In this document: positions 33,605 to 44,700 of the stretch, piece by piece
Position numbering within the stretch: the stretch's first letter is position 1
How the letters are laid out: the number at the start of each line of letters is the position of its first letter
Origin: CAWCDJ01 sp963836015
GTDB taxonomy: Bacteria > Acidobacteriota > Terriglobia > Bryobacterales > Bryobacteraceae
DNA length: 64,000 bases
Direction of reading: 5' to 3'
Assembly (NCBI GenBank): GCA_963836015.1
Contig: CAWIIF010000015.1
Coordinates: 186,001-250,000, forward strand
Translations under genes and position numbers: made by a program
The notes under the pieces: generated by a model
Database searches by the model: none
Seen by the model: the letters and a program-made list of their open reading frames with translations, nothing else
What the model was told of the DNA's origin: nothing

Positions 33605-34820
33605 ATGGCAAGCTCCGCAGAACAGGCGGCGCCCTGTTCGGCAGGGCCGTCGCGAGCCCGCACCGCGGCCGTGGTGTGCGCGGGCTTCTGCGCGTTTTTG
33701 ACGCTTTTCGCGCCGCAGCCGCTGCTGCCGATGCTGGCGGCGACGTTCCACGTGTCGGCGGCCGCGGCGAGCCTGGTCGTGACCGCATCCACTCTGGCCG
33801 TAGCCCTGGCGGGGCCCATTTGCGGGCGCGATCTCCGACCGCCTGGGCCGCAAGCAGGTGATGGTGCCCGCGGCCTTCCTGCTGGCGCTGCCGACCTTGC
33901 TGGCGGCTACCTCGGCCGGACTCGGGCAGCTCATCTTCTGGAGGTTCTGGCAGGGCGTGTTCACGCCCGGAATCTTCGCGGTAACCATCGCCTACATCAA
34001 CGAGGAGTGGGAGACGGGGGCGGGCGCGGCAGTGGCGGCCTACGTCGCCGGAACGGTCCTCGGCGGATTCACCGGCAGGATGGTGGCGGCGGTGGCGGCG
34101 GCGCACTGGTCGTGGCGCTGGGCCTTCGTGGCGCTGGGGCTGCTGAACGCGCTCGGGGGCTTCGCGATCTGGCGTTGGCTGCCCCAGGGACGACGCTTTG
34201 TGCGCGGCCGCAGCGGCGCTCCGGTGGTGCGGCCCATGCTGCGCCACATGCGCAATCCGCAACTGCTCGCGACCTACGCGGTGGCATTCTGCGTACTGTT
34301 CACGCTGATCGCCACGTTTACCTATATCAATTTCTACCTGGCGGCCCCGCCCTTCCGGCTGGGTACGCAGGCGCTGGCGTTCCTGTTCGTGGTCTACCTG
34401 GTGGGCGCGGTGATCACGCCGTTCGCCGGGAGGACGATCGACCGGCTCGGGCACAGGACAGCGCTGGTGATCGCATTCAGCGGCGGTATCTGTGGGGTGG
34501 CGCTGACGCTCATCCACAGTATGGCCGCGGTGCTGGCGGGCCTGGCGCTGTGCTGCACCGGCGTGTTCATCGCCAATGCCGCCAGCTCGAGCTACGTGGG
34601 AGTAGTGGCGCGTGAGGCGCGCGCGGCCGCCGTCGGGCTGTACGTCACGTTCTATTACACGGGCGGCACGTTTGGTTCCGCGGTGCCGGGCTACTTCTGG
34701 TCGCGGGGCGGATGGCCGGCCTGCGTGGCGCTGGTGATCGGGGTGCAGGTGCTGACCATCGCGATTTCGGCGACATTCTGGGAACCGCACGCGGCACCGC
34801 ATCCCCTCCCGCTTCCATAA
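33605..34820 (+). pseudogene. Major facilitator superfamily transporter with a one-base frameshift
   Basis: The two halves of a roughly 404-residue, 12-helix MFS permease are in different frames. The first frame runs from 33605 (FCAFLTLFAPQPLLPMLAAT ... STLAVALAGPI). The second continues from about 33822 (AGAISDRLGRKQVMVPAAFL, the MFS loop 2-3 motif) to TFWEPHAAPHPLPLP. Removing one T from the TTT at 33819-33821 restores a single protein. Both halves keep their length and conservation. The fold resembles YnfM/AraJ-like drug or sugar efflux proteins. It is either a recent mutation or a sequencing error; the intact second half favours the latter. Confidence 0.8.
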
Positions 34821-34835
34821 GGGAACCGCCGGGCC

Positions 34836-36536
34836 TTAGCCTGCCCCGTTGCGCATGGCGGATTCGGGCGGCGGATAGGACAGGCGATTCTGCATCCGGG
34901 CGACTTCCTCGGGGGCGAAGTCGGGAAACGGCAGGCGGCCGCTCTGCTTCCAGTCACGAACCTTCTTCACCGCAGCATCCTTGAGCTCGTCGTCGACTCC
35001 GACGCCGCGCGCAACATAGTTAGTCTGCACGGGGACGGCAAGCCCGGTGCCGGCGCCGGCAATCACTTCGAGCATGCGCAGCAGAAGATCCTCCTGGATG
35101 GCTACGAACTCCCCGTAGTCGGCGGTGAGGACGTAGGCGAAAACCTCCAGGGTAAAGGCGCCGGGAGCGAACCCGATGAGGCGCACCCGGCCGCCCGGTT
35201 CGACCTTGGGATGTTCGTGGAGCAGCTTGCGGATACCCGCCAGAACATAGCGCAACTGGTCCGGGCCGGCATCGACGCGCAGGCCGAATACAGGATGGAA
35301 CCACACCTTCTCGCGCGGCCCGAAGTTTTCGATATTGATGCTGGCGAATTGCGCGTTGGGAATGGTGACCACCGTGCGGTCGAGCGTCTGAATGCGAGTA
35401 GAGCGGAGGCCGATATCCAGCACGGTGCCGACGCTGTTACCGAATTTGCAGAAATCGCCGACGCGGACGGGCTGGTCGATCACCAGGGAGATGCCGGCAA
35501 AAAGATTTTCGATGGTCTTCTGGGCAGCCAGGGCCACGGCGATGCCGCCGACGCCGAGTCCGGCGAGGACCGTGGACATCTGGAAGCCGAAATTGTCGAG
35601 CACGATCAGGCAGATGGAGATCACCGCCACCACCTTGACGATGCGGCGGCCGAGCGGCACGACCGCGGTGGCGGCGAACCGGTGGTTGCGGACCAGCGCG
35701 CGCCGCGCTCGATCGGATCCGACATCGACCAGGCGCAGGAGCAGCCAGGCCACCGCCGAGGCCGCAATCATAGTCTCGAGATCGCCGACCGCCTGGCGGG
35801 TGAGCAGAGGCAGCGAGAGCAGAACCAGTCCTGGATGAAACACGGTGACGATGAGGAAGAGGCGGAGCGGGCCGCCGAGCCTCTGGAGGATTTCATCGTC
35901 CAGGTCGGTGCTGCTGCGCCGGGCGAAGCTTGCGCCCAACCAGAGCAGCACGCCGGTGATGAGCCAGGCCAGGCCGATGGCCACGGGAACCAGGAGCAGG
36001 AGGGCGATCCAGCGCCAGACCGCGGCTCCGAAGATTTGCGTCTGCACCAGGGCGTCCGGCAGATGGCGTTCGATCCACGAGGGAGCAATGGTACGGAAGA
36101 CAGAGGGGATGCGAGCCAGGGTCTCGGAGGAAATCAGCCAGATCTCGCCGCCGGCCGACTGCACGCGATGGAGCGTAACAGGCACCGGGCCCCGGTCGGT
36201 CTGGATGGTCCCGATGAGCTCGCTGTCGGGGGGAAGGCCGTCGGTCACGTTCCCCTGCGGGTCGTCGCTGATAGCAGCGAGGTTGATGTCGAGGCGGCGA
36301 TCGAGAACAGTCTTGAGTTGGGAGGCGAGGTCGCGGGAAGCGGCGCTCGCGGGATCGGCGGGCCGCGCCCCGGCTTCGAGGTACTGCGCGGCGACCGGGA
36401 AATTGCGATCCTGGGCGGCGCGCAGAAACTCGAGAACGGCGCTGCGCGGGGTGGACCGCCCGAGCGGGTCTTCCGGCGCACCACGAGCGGCAAAGGAAAA
36501 AATGAGCAGGACAGGAAAAAGCCTGAGTCGAATCAT
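34836..36536 (-). CDS. MscS-family mechanosensitive ion channel with periplasmic N-domain
   Basis: A 566-residue inner-membrane protein. A signal sequence (MIRLRLFPVLLIFSFAARG) is followed by a periplasmic domain of about 150 residues. Several membrane helices come next (from about residue 170). The pore helix and MscS beta domain follow: VLAGLGVGGIAVALAAQKTI, ENLFAGISLVIDQPVRVGDF, then VVTIPNAQFASINIENFGPR. MscS channels release solutes when turgor rises. It is convergent with the MFS gene and divergent from a potassium channel gene (98 bases apart), which in turn heads the GlgE genes. Confidence 0.9.
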   Translation of the reverse strand: MIRLRLFPVLLIFSFAARGAPEDPLGRSTPRSAVLEFLRAAQDRNFPVAAQYLEAGARPADPASAASRDLASQLKTVLDRRLDINLAAISDDPQGNVTDGLPPDSELIGTIQTDRGPVPVTLHRVQSAGGEIWLISSETLARIPSVFRTIAPSWIERHLPDALVQTQIFGAAVWRWIALLLLVPVAIGLAWLITGVLLWLGASFARRSSTDLDDEILQRLGGPLRLFLIVTVFHPGLVLLSLPLLTRQAVGDLETMIAASAVAWLLLRLVDVGSDRARRALVRNHRFAATAVVPLGRRIVKVVAVISICLIVLDNFGFQMSTVLAGLGVGGIAVALAAQKTIENLFAGISLVIDQPVRVGDFCKFGNSVGTVLDIGLRSTRIQTLDRTVVTIPNAQFASINIENFGPREKVWFHPVFGLRVDAGPDQLRYVLAGIRKLLHEHPKVEPGGRVRLIGFAPGAFTLEVFAYVLTADYGEFVAIQEDLLLRMLEVIAGAGTGLAVPVQTNYVARGVGVDDELKDAAVKKVRDWKQSGRLPFPDFAPEEVARMQNRLSYPPPESAMRNGAG

Positions 36537-36634
36537 CGAAAAGCCTCGAACAACTTCATTGCCATTGTCGAGGGTGGGAGGGCCTGGCGACTGGAACTAC
36601 CCTGATTTTCAGGAGAAGTTCACCTGTTGGCACG

Positions 36635-37780
36635 ATGGGACGCGATGTGTCACGCGCCGTAAAATTAAATAGCCGGTTGATTGCATTCTCGAAAGTTCCG
36701 AAGCAGCTTCTCCTTGTCTGTTGCGCGCTGTGCATTGCGATGGCGGCCGCAGTTCCGCGCCCGCGGGCTGCGGCCGTCGCCTTGCGAGCCGGAGTTGCGG
36801 GATCGGAACCGTTCGTCGTGAAGACGCCCGGCGGCCTGGAAGGCATTTCGGTGGAGGTGTGGCAGGCTCTCGCCGCACAGGCGGGGTGGCGCTATCAGCT
36901 TCAATCCTTTGAAAGCGTTCCGAAGGCCCTGGAAGCCCTCGACGCGGGTAGACTCGACGTGGTGGTGGGTCCTGTGAGCATCACTTCGGAGCGCGCGAAG
37001 ACAGCGCGCTTTTCGCAGCCCTACTACGCCTCGTCGCTCTCGATACTCTCGCGCACGGAAAAGCCCTCCTGGTGGGACCGGATTGCGCCTTTCTTCAGCA
37101 AGGCGTTCTTCATTGCGGTGGCGGTGCTGCTGTCTGTCCTGGCCATTGTGGGCACCCTCATCTGGCTGGCCGAGCGGCGGGTTCCGGACGCACCCTTCGC
37201 GCACGAGCCCAGGCGCGGCATCGCCAACGGGATCTGGCTGGCGATTGTGACGATGAGTACGGTGGGTTACGGCGACCTGGCGCCCAAGACGTTTATGGGC
37301 AGGCTGGTAACCGCGGTGTGGATCGTCATCTCAGTCATCATGGCGACCTCCCTGGTGGCCGGAATCGCCAGCACCCTGACGCTTACCGGCATGAGCACGA
37401 ACGCAATCACTACCGCCGAAGAGTTGCGCGGGCGGAATGTGGCAGCTCTGGCAGGGTCTCCGGGAGAGAGCTTCGCGCGCGAGTATGGAGCGCGAGTGCA
37501 GGATGTCGAATCGTTGGACCGGGCGTATTCGCTGATGCAACAGCGCGCGGCGGACGCGGTGATATTCGATCGCCCGCAGCTGCGGTATTTCATCGCACAG
37601 AAACACGACCCATCCGTGGCGGTCGCGCGGGCCGAGTATATGCCGCAAAATTACGGATTCGTAATGCCGGTATCTTCGCCGGAGCTGGTTCACGACATGA
37701 ACCTGCACCTGCTGCGACTGGAAGAATCGGGGCGCGTGGACCGGATTGTCCAGGAATGGCTGGGATCAAACAAAGAGTGA
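36635..37780 (+). CDS. Prokaryotic ionotropic glutamate-receptor-like potassium channel (GluR0 type)
   Basis: A 381-residue membrane protein with a hydrophobic signal (about residues 24-46) and the first lobe of a family-3 solute-binding domain (SVEVWQALAAQAGWRYQLQS, LDVVVGPVSITSERA). Helix 1 (about 157-179) leads into the pore loop with selectivity filter TVGYGD (209-214). Helix 2 (about 225-248) and the second ligand-binding lobe follow (EELRGRNVAALAGSPGESFA, AEYMPQNYGFVMPVSSPEL). This split binding domain around a K+ pore is the GluR0 arrangement: an amino acid or similar ligand would gate potassium flow. The ligand is unknown. It lies 66 bases upstream of glgE. Confidence 0.9.
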   Translation: MGRDVSRAVKLNSRLIAFSKVPKQLLLVCCALCIAMAAAVPRPRAAAVALRAGVAGSEPFVVKTPGGLEGISVEVWQALAAQAGWRYQLQSFESVPKALEALDAGRLDVVVGPVSITSERAKTARFSQPYYASSLSILSRTEKPSWWDRIAPFFSKAFFIAVAVLLSVLAIVGTLIWLAERRVPDAPFAHEPRRGIANGIWLAIVTMSTVGYGDLAPKTFMGRLVTAVWIVISVIMATSLVAGIASTLTLTGMSTNAITTAEELRGRNVAALAGSPGESFAREYGARVQDVESLDRAYSLMQQRAADAVIFDRPQLRYFIAQKHDPSVAVARAEYMPQNYGFVMPVSSPELVHDMNLHLLRLEESGRVDRIVQEWLGSNKE

Positions 37781-37846
37781 CGTGTCATTTCGTACAGTGG
37801 CGGGGAAGTGGGGAGGCAGTCGGCGGTTACGATCAAGGAGTGAGTC

Positions 37847-39817
37847 ATGGACGCTGTTGACCGCAGGCAGAGGGTCGTCATTTCGAGTGTGAAGCCGGAG
37901 GTGGATTGCGGCCGGTATCCGATCAAACGAACGGCGGGCGAAACCGTGCGGGTGGAGGCCGATGTCTTCGCCGACGGGCATGACTCCATCTCCTGCGTGG
38001 TGCTCTACCGCAAGGAGGGGAGCAGGCAGTGGGAGGAAGTTCCCATGGCGCCGCTTGCGAACGACCGCTGGCGCGCCGAATTCCGGGTCGACGAACTGGG
38101 ACGCTACCTGTACACGGTCGAGGGATGGGTGGACCGCTTCCAGACCTGGCGGCGCGACATGGTCAAGCGCATCGAAGCCGGACAGGATGTGGCGATCGAC
38201 GTCCTGGCGGGGGCGGAGCTACTGGAACAGGCCGCTTCGCGGGCGGAGGGCGCAGATCGCGAGGCATTGCTGAAATCGGTCCGGTTCCTGCGCGGGGATG
38301 CGGGAGCGGAAGCGAAGCAGGAACAGGCCATGCAACCCGAGGTGGCCGAGGCTGCCCTGCGGCATCCCGACCGGCGGCTTGCCACGCGCTACGAGAAGGA
38401 GCTGCCGGTTACGGTGGATGGAGAAAAGGCACGATTCAGCGCGTGGTATGAATTTTTTCCACGGTCGTGCGGCAGTTTCCGGGAATGCGAGGCCCGGCTC
38501 GATTATGCGGCGTCGATGGGTTTCGACGTGGTTTACCTGCCGCCGGTTCATCCCATCGGCCGCGTGAATCGCAAGGGCAGGAACAATTCGGTCACGGCGG
38601 AGCCGGATGACGTCGGAAGCCCGTGGGCCATCGGGGCCCGGGAAGGCGGCCACAAGGCGATCGATCCGCGGTTGGGAACCATGGAGGACTTCGACCGCTT
38701 CGTCCAGAAGGCCGTGGAACGCGGGATGGCGGTGGCGTTGGATATCGCATTCCAGTGCGCGCCCGATCATCCGTACGTGAGCGAGCACCCGGACTGGTTT
38801 CGCAAGCGGCCCGACGGCACGATCCAGTATGCCGAGAACCCGCCGAAGAAGTATCAGGATATCTATCCGCTCGAATTCGAGACAGAGGGCTGGCGGGCGT
38901 TGTGGGACGAGCTGGCGAGCGTAGTCCGGTTCTGGATCGACCGCGGGATTCGGATCTTTCGGGTGGACAATCCGCACACCAAGGCGTTCCCGTTTTGGGA
39001 ATGGTTGATCGCCGGCGTGAAGCGCGATTTTCCGGAAACGATCTTTCTCGCCGAGGCCTTCACGCGTCCCAAGGTGATGTACCAACTGGCCAAGCTGGGG
39101 TTCACGCAATCGTATACGTACTTCACCTGGCGCAATACGAAGGCGGAGCTGACGGCGTATTTCACGGAGCTGGCGCAATCGGACGTCCGGGAATTCTTCC
39201 GCCCCAACCTGTGGCCGAATACGCCGGATATCCTGCCGGAATACCTGCAATACGGGGGGCGGCCGGCCTTCATCGCGCGGCTGGTGCTGGCGGCCACGCT
39301 GGGCGCGAACTACGGAATCTACGGACCCGCGTTCGAGCTCGGAGAGAATCGCGCGAAGCAGGCGGGCAGCGAGGAGTACCTGGATTCGGAAAAGTACGAG
39401 ATTCGCGATTGGCGGGTGGACGACCCGTGGAGCCTGAGGGACCTGATCGCTCGGGTGAACCAGGTGCGGCGCGAGAATCCGGCCTTGCAGAGCGACTGGA
39501 ACCTGCGGTTCCACAACGTGGACAACGAGCAGATCATCTGCTACAGCAAGAGCACGCGCGACCTCTCGGACACGGTTCTGGTGGTGGTGAACCTCGACCC
39601 CGTACACAAGCACTCGGGGTGGGTGGATCTGGACCTGGCGGCACTGGGCCTGGATGAGAGGTATCCCTTTCAGGTTCACGACCTGCTGGGCGACAGCCGG
39701 CACCTGTGGACGGGCGCGCGGAATTATGTGGAGCTCGATCCGCAGGCGGTTCCGGCGCACCTCTTCCGGATCCGGCGCAAGGTGCGAACCGAGCGCGACT
39801 TCGACTATTTCCTGTGA
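37847..39817 (+). CDS. glgE: Alpha-1,4-glucan:maltose-1-phosphate maltosyltransferase
   Basis: A 656-residue GH13_3 enzyme that adds maltosyl units from maltose 1-phosphate to alpha-1,4-glucan. The N-terminal domain (about 1-110) is followed by the family linker and barrel (YEFFPRSCG, GFDVVYLPPVHPIGRVNRKG). The nucleophile Asp is in FRVDNPHTKAFPFWEW (about residue 373), the acid/base Glu in IFLAEAFTRPK (about 401). KYQDIYPLEFE is the usual maltose-phosphate segment. An AAGGAG site precedes the ATG. It is followed at five bases by glgB and then by treS-mak, so all four GlgE-pathway activities are in one operon. Confidence 0.95.
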   Translation: MDAVDRRQRVVISSVKPEVDCGRYPIKRTAGETVRVEADVFADGHDSISCVVLYRKEGSRQWEEVPMAPLANDRWRAEFRVDELGRYLYTVEGWVDRFQTWRRDMVKRIEAGQDVAIDVLAGAELLEQAASRAEGADREALLKSVRFLRGDAGAEAKQEQAMQPEVAEAALRHPDRRLATRYEKELPVTVDGEKARFSAWYEFFPRSCGSFRECEARLDYAASMGFDVVYLPPVHPIGRVNRKGRNNSVTAEPDDVGSPWAIGAREGGHKAIDPRLGTMEDFDRFVQKAVERGMAVALDIAFQCAPDHPYVSEHPDWFRKRPDGTIQYAENPPKKYQDIYPLEFETEGWRALWDELASVVRFWIDRGIRIFRVDNPHTKAFPFWEWLIAGVKRDFPETIFLAEAFTRPKVMYQLAKLGFTQSYTYFTWRNTKAELTAYFTELAQSDVREFFRPNLWPNTPDILPEYLQYGGRPAFIARLVLAATLGANYGIYGPAFELGENRAKQAGSEEYLDSEKYEIRDWRVDDPWSLRDLIARVNQVRRENPALQSDWNLRFHNVDNEQIICYSKSTRDLSDTVLVVVNLDPVHKHSGWVDLDLAALGLDERYPFQVHDLLGDSRHLWTGARNYVELDPQAVPAHLFRIRRKVRTERDFDYFL

Positions 39818-39822
39818 CCGCG

Positions 39823-41715
39823 ATGGAAAACACTCTACTGACCGACTACGACCTGTACCTGTTCGCCGAGGGCAAACACCATCGGACGTACGAAAAGATG
39901 GGCGCGCACCTGAGAGAGGCGGAGGGCGCCGCCGGCGTCCAGTTTGCCGTCTGGGCGCCGAATGCCCAACAGGTGTCGGTGATCGGCGACTTCAACGGAT
40001 GGGACCCCGCTCGCGACCCGATGGAGCCGCGCGCGGCGGGCGTGTGGGAGCGGTTCATCCCCGGCATCGGCCGCGGGGCGCTGTACAAATATCACGTCGC
40101 GTCGCGTTACAACGCCTACCAGGCGGACAAGGCGGACCCCTACGGATTTGCCGCGGAGATCCGGCCGCACACGGCGTCGAAGGTGTGGGACCTGTCGTAC
40201 GAGTGGAAGGACCAGGAATGGATGGAGAGCCGGGCCGGGCGCAACGCGCTGGACGCGCCCATTTCGATCTATGAGCTGCACCTGGGCTCGTGGGCGCGCG
40301 TCCCGGAGGAGGGCAACCGGTGGCTGACCTACCGTGAAATGGCGCCCAAGCTGGCCGAATATGCGCACCACATGGGATTCACGCACGTGGAATTCATGCC
40401 GGTGACGGAGCACCCGTTCGACGGCTCGTGGGGCTACCAGACGGTAGGCTACTTTGCGCCGACCAGCCGGTTCGGCACGCCGCAGGATTTCATGTTCCTG
40501 GTGGAGACGCTGCACCAGAACGGCATCGGCGTCATTCTGGACTGGGTGCCGGCACACTTTCCGACCGACGTTCACGGCCTGGGCTACTTCGACGGCACGC
40601 ACCTCTACGAGCATGCCGATCCGCGGCAGGGGCAGCAGCCGGAGTGGGGCACGTTCATCTTCAACTTCGGGCGGAACGAGGTGCGGAATTTCCTGATCAG
40701 CAATGCGATGTTCTGGTATGACCGGTATCACATCGACGGGCTGCGCGTCGACGCCGTTGCCTCGATCCTCTACCTGGATTATGCGCGCCGCCCCGGCGAG
40801 TGGATTCCCAACAAGTTCGGCGGCAAGGAGAACCTGGACGCGGTGGACTTTCTGCGCGCCGCCAACGAAGCGGTGTACGAAGCCTATCCCGCGGCCCTGA
40901 TGATCGCCGAGGAGTCGACCGCGTGGCCCATGGTCTCGCGTCCCCTGTACCTCGGCGGCCTCGGCTTCGGGTACAAGTGGAACATGGGTTGGATGCACGA
41001 CGAGCTGGAGTACATGTCGAAAGACCCGGTGTACCGCGGGTATCACCACAACCAGCTCACGTTCAGCCTGATGTATGCCTTCACCGAGAATTTCGTGCTG
41101 CCGCTTTCGCACGATGAAGTCGTGCACGGCAAGGGGTCGATGATCGGCAAGATGCCCGGCGACGACTGGAGGAAATTCGCCAACCTCCGTCTGCTCTACG
41201 GCTACATGACGGCGCACCCCGGCAAGAAGCTGCTGTTCATGGGAGACGAATTCGGGCAGTGGAAAGAGTGGAACCACGACGCGAGCCTGGACTGGTCGCT
41301 GCTCGAATACCCGCCGCACAGCGGGCTGCAGCGCTGGGTACGCGACCTCAACACGTTCTACCGCGGGCAGCCCGCGCTCTACGAGCTGGATTCGGACCCG
41401 GCCGGGTTCCAGTGGGTAGACGCGAACGACAGCCAGCGCAGCATCATCAGCTTCCGCCGGATGGGCCGCGACCCGCAGGACCAGGTCGTGTTCGCCTGCA
41501 ATTTCACGCCCGAGCCGCGGCAGAACTATCGCGTGGGCGTACCGGAGCGCGGCGAGTGGAAAGAACTGCTCAACAGCGACGCCACGATCTACGGCGGCAG
41601 CGGGCAGGGGAACCTGGGCTCCCTTCACACCACGCCAATACCGATGCACGGGCATCCGGTTTCGCTCAATCTCACGCTGCCGCCGCTGGCCGTGGTGGCA
41701 TTCAAGAAGGCATGA
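39823..41715 (+). CDS. glgB: 1,4-alpha-glucan branching enzyme
   Basis: A 630-residue GH13_9 enzyme creating alpha-1,6 branches. The CBM48 domain (VQFAVWAPNAQQVSVIGDFN, about residues 38-120) precedes the barrel with ELHLGSWAR, EFMPVTEHPFDGSWGYQTVG and the nucleophile Asp in GLRVDAVASILYLDY. The acid/base Glu is in MIAEESTAWP, with LPLSHDEVVHGKGSM after it. The length matches single-CBM48 branching enzymes. The ATG at 39823 is five bases after glgE and a longer frame into glgE is rejected. It branches the glucan chains made by GlgE. Confidence 0.96.
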   Translation: MENTLLTDYDLYLFAEGKHHRTYEKMGAHLREAEGAAGVQFAVWAPNAQQVSVIGDFNGWDPARDPMEPRAAGVWERFIPGIGRGALYKYHVASRYNAYQADKADPYGFAAEIRPHTASKVWDLSYEWKDQEWMESRAGRNALDAPISIYELHLGSWARVPEEGNRWLTYREMAPKLAEYAHHMGFTHVEFMPVTEHPFDGSWGYQTVGYFAPTSRFGTPQDFMFLVETLHQNGIGVILDWVPAHFPTDVHGLGYFDGTHLYEHADPRQGQQPEWGTFIFNFGRNEVRNFLISNAMFWYDRYHIDGLRVDAVASILYLDYARRPGEWIPNKFGGKENLDAVDFLRAANEAVYEAYPAALMIAEESTAWPMVSRPLYLGGLGFGYKWNMGWMHDELEYMSKDPVYRGYHHNQLTFSLMYAFTENFVLPLSHDEVVHGKGSMIGKMPGDDWRKFANLRLLYGYMTAHPGKKLLFMGDEFGQWKEWNHDASLDWSLLEYPPHSGLQRWVRDLNTFYRGQPALYELDSDPAGFQWVDANDSQRSIISFRRMGRDPQDQVVFACNFTPEPRQNYRVGVPERGEWKELLNSDATIYGGSGQGNLGSLHTTPIPMHGHPVSLNLTLPPLAVVAFKKA

Positions 41716-41734
41716 AGATCCTCAAGGAGAAGGA

Positions 41735-44700
41735 ATGAGAGCCAGAGGCAGCGCACACGATCCGCTGTGGTACAAGGACGCCATCATCTACGAGACGCAC
41801 GTCAAAGCGTTCTTCGACAGCGACAACGACGGAGTCGGCGATTTCCGCGGCCTCATGCAGAAGCTCGACTACCTGCAGGACCTGGGGGTGACCTGCCTGT
41901 GGCTGCTGCCGTTTTTCCAATCCCCGATGCGTGACGACGGGTACGATATCTCCGACTACCGTACCGTGCATCCGAGCTACGGCACGCTGGAAGATTTCAA
42001 GGCGTTCATGAACGCGGCTCACGAGCGGAACCTGCAGGTGCTGATCGAGCTGGTCGTCAACCACACCTCCGACCAGCACCCGTGGTTTCAGGCCGCGCGC
42101 AACGCAGCGCCCGGCTCGCCGGAGCGCGACTTCTACGTTTGGAGCGACACCGACCAGAAATACCGTGACGCTCGCATTATCTTCACCGATACCGAGAAAT
42201 CCAACTGGGCGTGGGATCCGGAGGCGCACGCGTATTACTGGCATCGCTTCTTTTCCCATCAGCCGGACCTGAACTACGACAACCCCACGGTGATGGAGGA
42301 AGTCATCAAGGCCATGCGCTTCTGGCTCGACCTGGGGGCCGATGGAATGCGGCTGGACGCGATTCCCTACCTGGTGGAGCGCGAAGGCACGAGCTGCGAG
42401 AACCTGGTGGAGACCCACCAGGCGATCAAGCGCATGCGGCGGGCGCTCGACGAGAGCCACGCCAACCGGCTGATGCTGGCGGAGGCGAATCAATGGCCGT
42501 CGGACGTGCTGCAGTATTTCGGCACCGAAGACGAGTGCCACATGGCGTTTCACTTCCCGCTGATGCCTCGCATCTTCATGGCGCTCCGCCTGGAAGACCG
42601 GCACCCGATCACCGAAATCATGGCCCAGACACCGCCCATTCCCGCGAGCTGCCAGTGGGGCCTGTTCCTGCGGAACCACGACGAGCTGACCCTCGAGATG
42701 GTGACGGACGAAGAGCGCGACTACATGTACCTGGCCTACAGCGCCGATCCGCGGATGCGCATCAACGTGGGAATCCGCAGGCGCCTGGCGCCCCTGATGG
42801 AGAATAACCGCCGGCGCATCGAGCTGATGAACAGCCTGCTGTTCTCGTTTCCGGGGACGCCCATCATCTACTACGGCGACGAGATCGGAATGGGCGACAA
42901 CATCTATCTCGGCGACCGCAACGGGGTCCGCACACCGATGCAGTGGACGGCCGACCGCAACGCCGGCTTCTCGCGCGTGAATCCGGCGAAGCTCTACAGC
43001 CCCCTGGTGATGGACCCGGTGTACGGCTACGAGGCGATCAACGTGGAAGCGCAGCAGAGCGATCCATCATCCCTGCTGCACTGGATGCGCAACATGATCG
43101 CGCTGCGCAAGCTGTTCCGCGTATTCGGCCGGGGCACGCAGGAGTTTCTGGAGCCGGAGAACCGCAAAGTTCTGGCATACGTTCGCCGCTACGAAGGGGA
43201 CCAGATTCTGTGCGTCGCCAACCTTTCGCGTTTCGGCCAGCCGGTGGAACTCGACCTGGCATCCATGGCGGGAATGACCCCGGTGGAGATGCTGGGGTTC
43301 ACCGAGTTTCCGGTAATCGGCCGCGAGCCGTACCGGCTCACGCTGGGGCCCTACGCGTTCTTCTGGTTTGAGCTGCAGGGCACTCCCGAAGCGGTCGAGA
43401 TCCACACGGGGGGAGAAGCAGGGGAAGGCCTGCCGCTGGCGCTCGACGGCCCCGACGAGCTCTTCGAAGGGCGCGCGCGGAAGACGATCGAATGCGCTCT
43501 CCTGCCCGAGTTTCTCCCCAAACAGCGATGGTTCGGGGCCAAGGCCAAGACCATCGACAGCACCCGGATTGCAGACTGGGCCTGGATGCTGCCGGAGGCG
43601 CCGCCTTTCGCCATCGTACTGGTGGAAGTGAAATACCGCGACGGCGAGATGGATCTCTACAACATTCCCCTGGCAATCACGATGGGACGATCGCGAGAAG
43701 AGCTGGAGCGGCAAATGAAGCCCGACGCGCTGCTTTGCGAGGTAAGGATCGCCGGCGAAACAGGCTACCTGCACGACGGCCTGGCGGACGATGCAGCCTG
43801 CCGGGCGCTGCTCGCCGCGATCGTCGCGGGGCAGGAGTTTCCGGCTCAGCACGGCACGGTCTCCGCTTTCCCGGGCGCGGGAGCGGCAGAGCTCGTGGGA
43901 AGCGAGGCAGCTCTCAAAGTCGTGCGCAGCTCGGCCGAGCAGAGCAACACTTCGGTGATCTTCGGCAGCCGCGTGATCCTCAAACTCTTCCGCCGCCTGG
44001 CCGAGGGAATCAATCCGGACTTCGAAATCGGCCGCTTTCTTACGGAGAAGGCCGGCTTCAGCGGCATACCGAAACTGGGTGGCGGAATCGAGTACGCGCG
44101 AGCGGACGAGGGCCGCTCGACCCTGGCCATGCTGCAGCAGATGGTGGTCAACCAGGGCGATGGCTGGAAGATGACGCTCGAGGACCTGGGCCGCTACTAC
44201 GAACACAGCTCGACGTTTCGCGCTCACCCGGAAGACCTGGCCGGCGACGGGCGATCGATCGTCGAGATTGCGGGAGGGCCGATTCCCGATTCGGCCCGCG
44301 AGAAAATCGGGATCTATCTGGACTGGGCGGCCACCCTGGGCAGGCGCACCGCGGAGATGCACCTGGCGCTCTCGGGCCCGACCGAAGATCCCGCGTTCGC
44401 TCCCGTGCCTTTAACCGCGGAAGATGTGCAGGAGTTGGCGGCCAGCCTGCGCGGGCACGCCTCCGAAGTGTTCGTGGCCTTGAAGGCCGGCCTGGCTTCC
44501 CTGCCCGACGAGTTCGTGGACCGCGCCGCGCAGGTGCTGGGCGAGCGGCACCGCATCCTCGACCGCTTCCGAACGCTGGAGCAGACGGCGCCGGACGCCT
44601 TACTGATCCGGATCCACGGCGATTATCACCTGGGGCAGGTGCTGCGCGTGGAGAACGATTTCGTCATCATCGATTTCGAAGGAGAGCCGGCCCGGCCACT

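Noticed and set aside
33551..33988. N-terminal extension of the ankyrin gene
   Set aside because: The extra residues are Arg/Gly-rich low-complexity sequence overlapping the MFS gene on the other strand; ankyrin-like sequence starts after GTG 33550.
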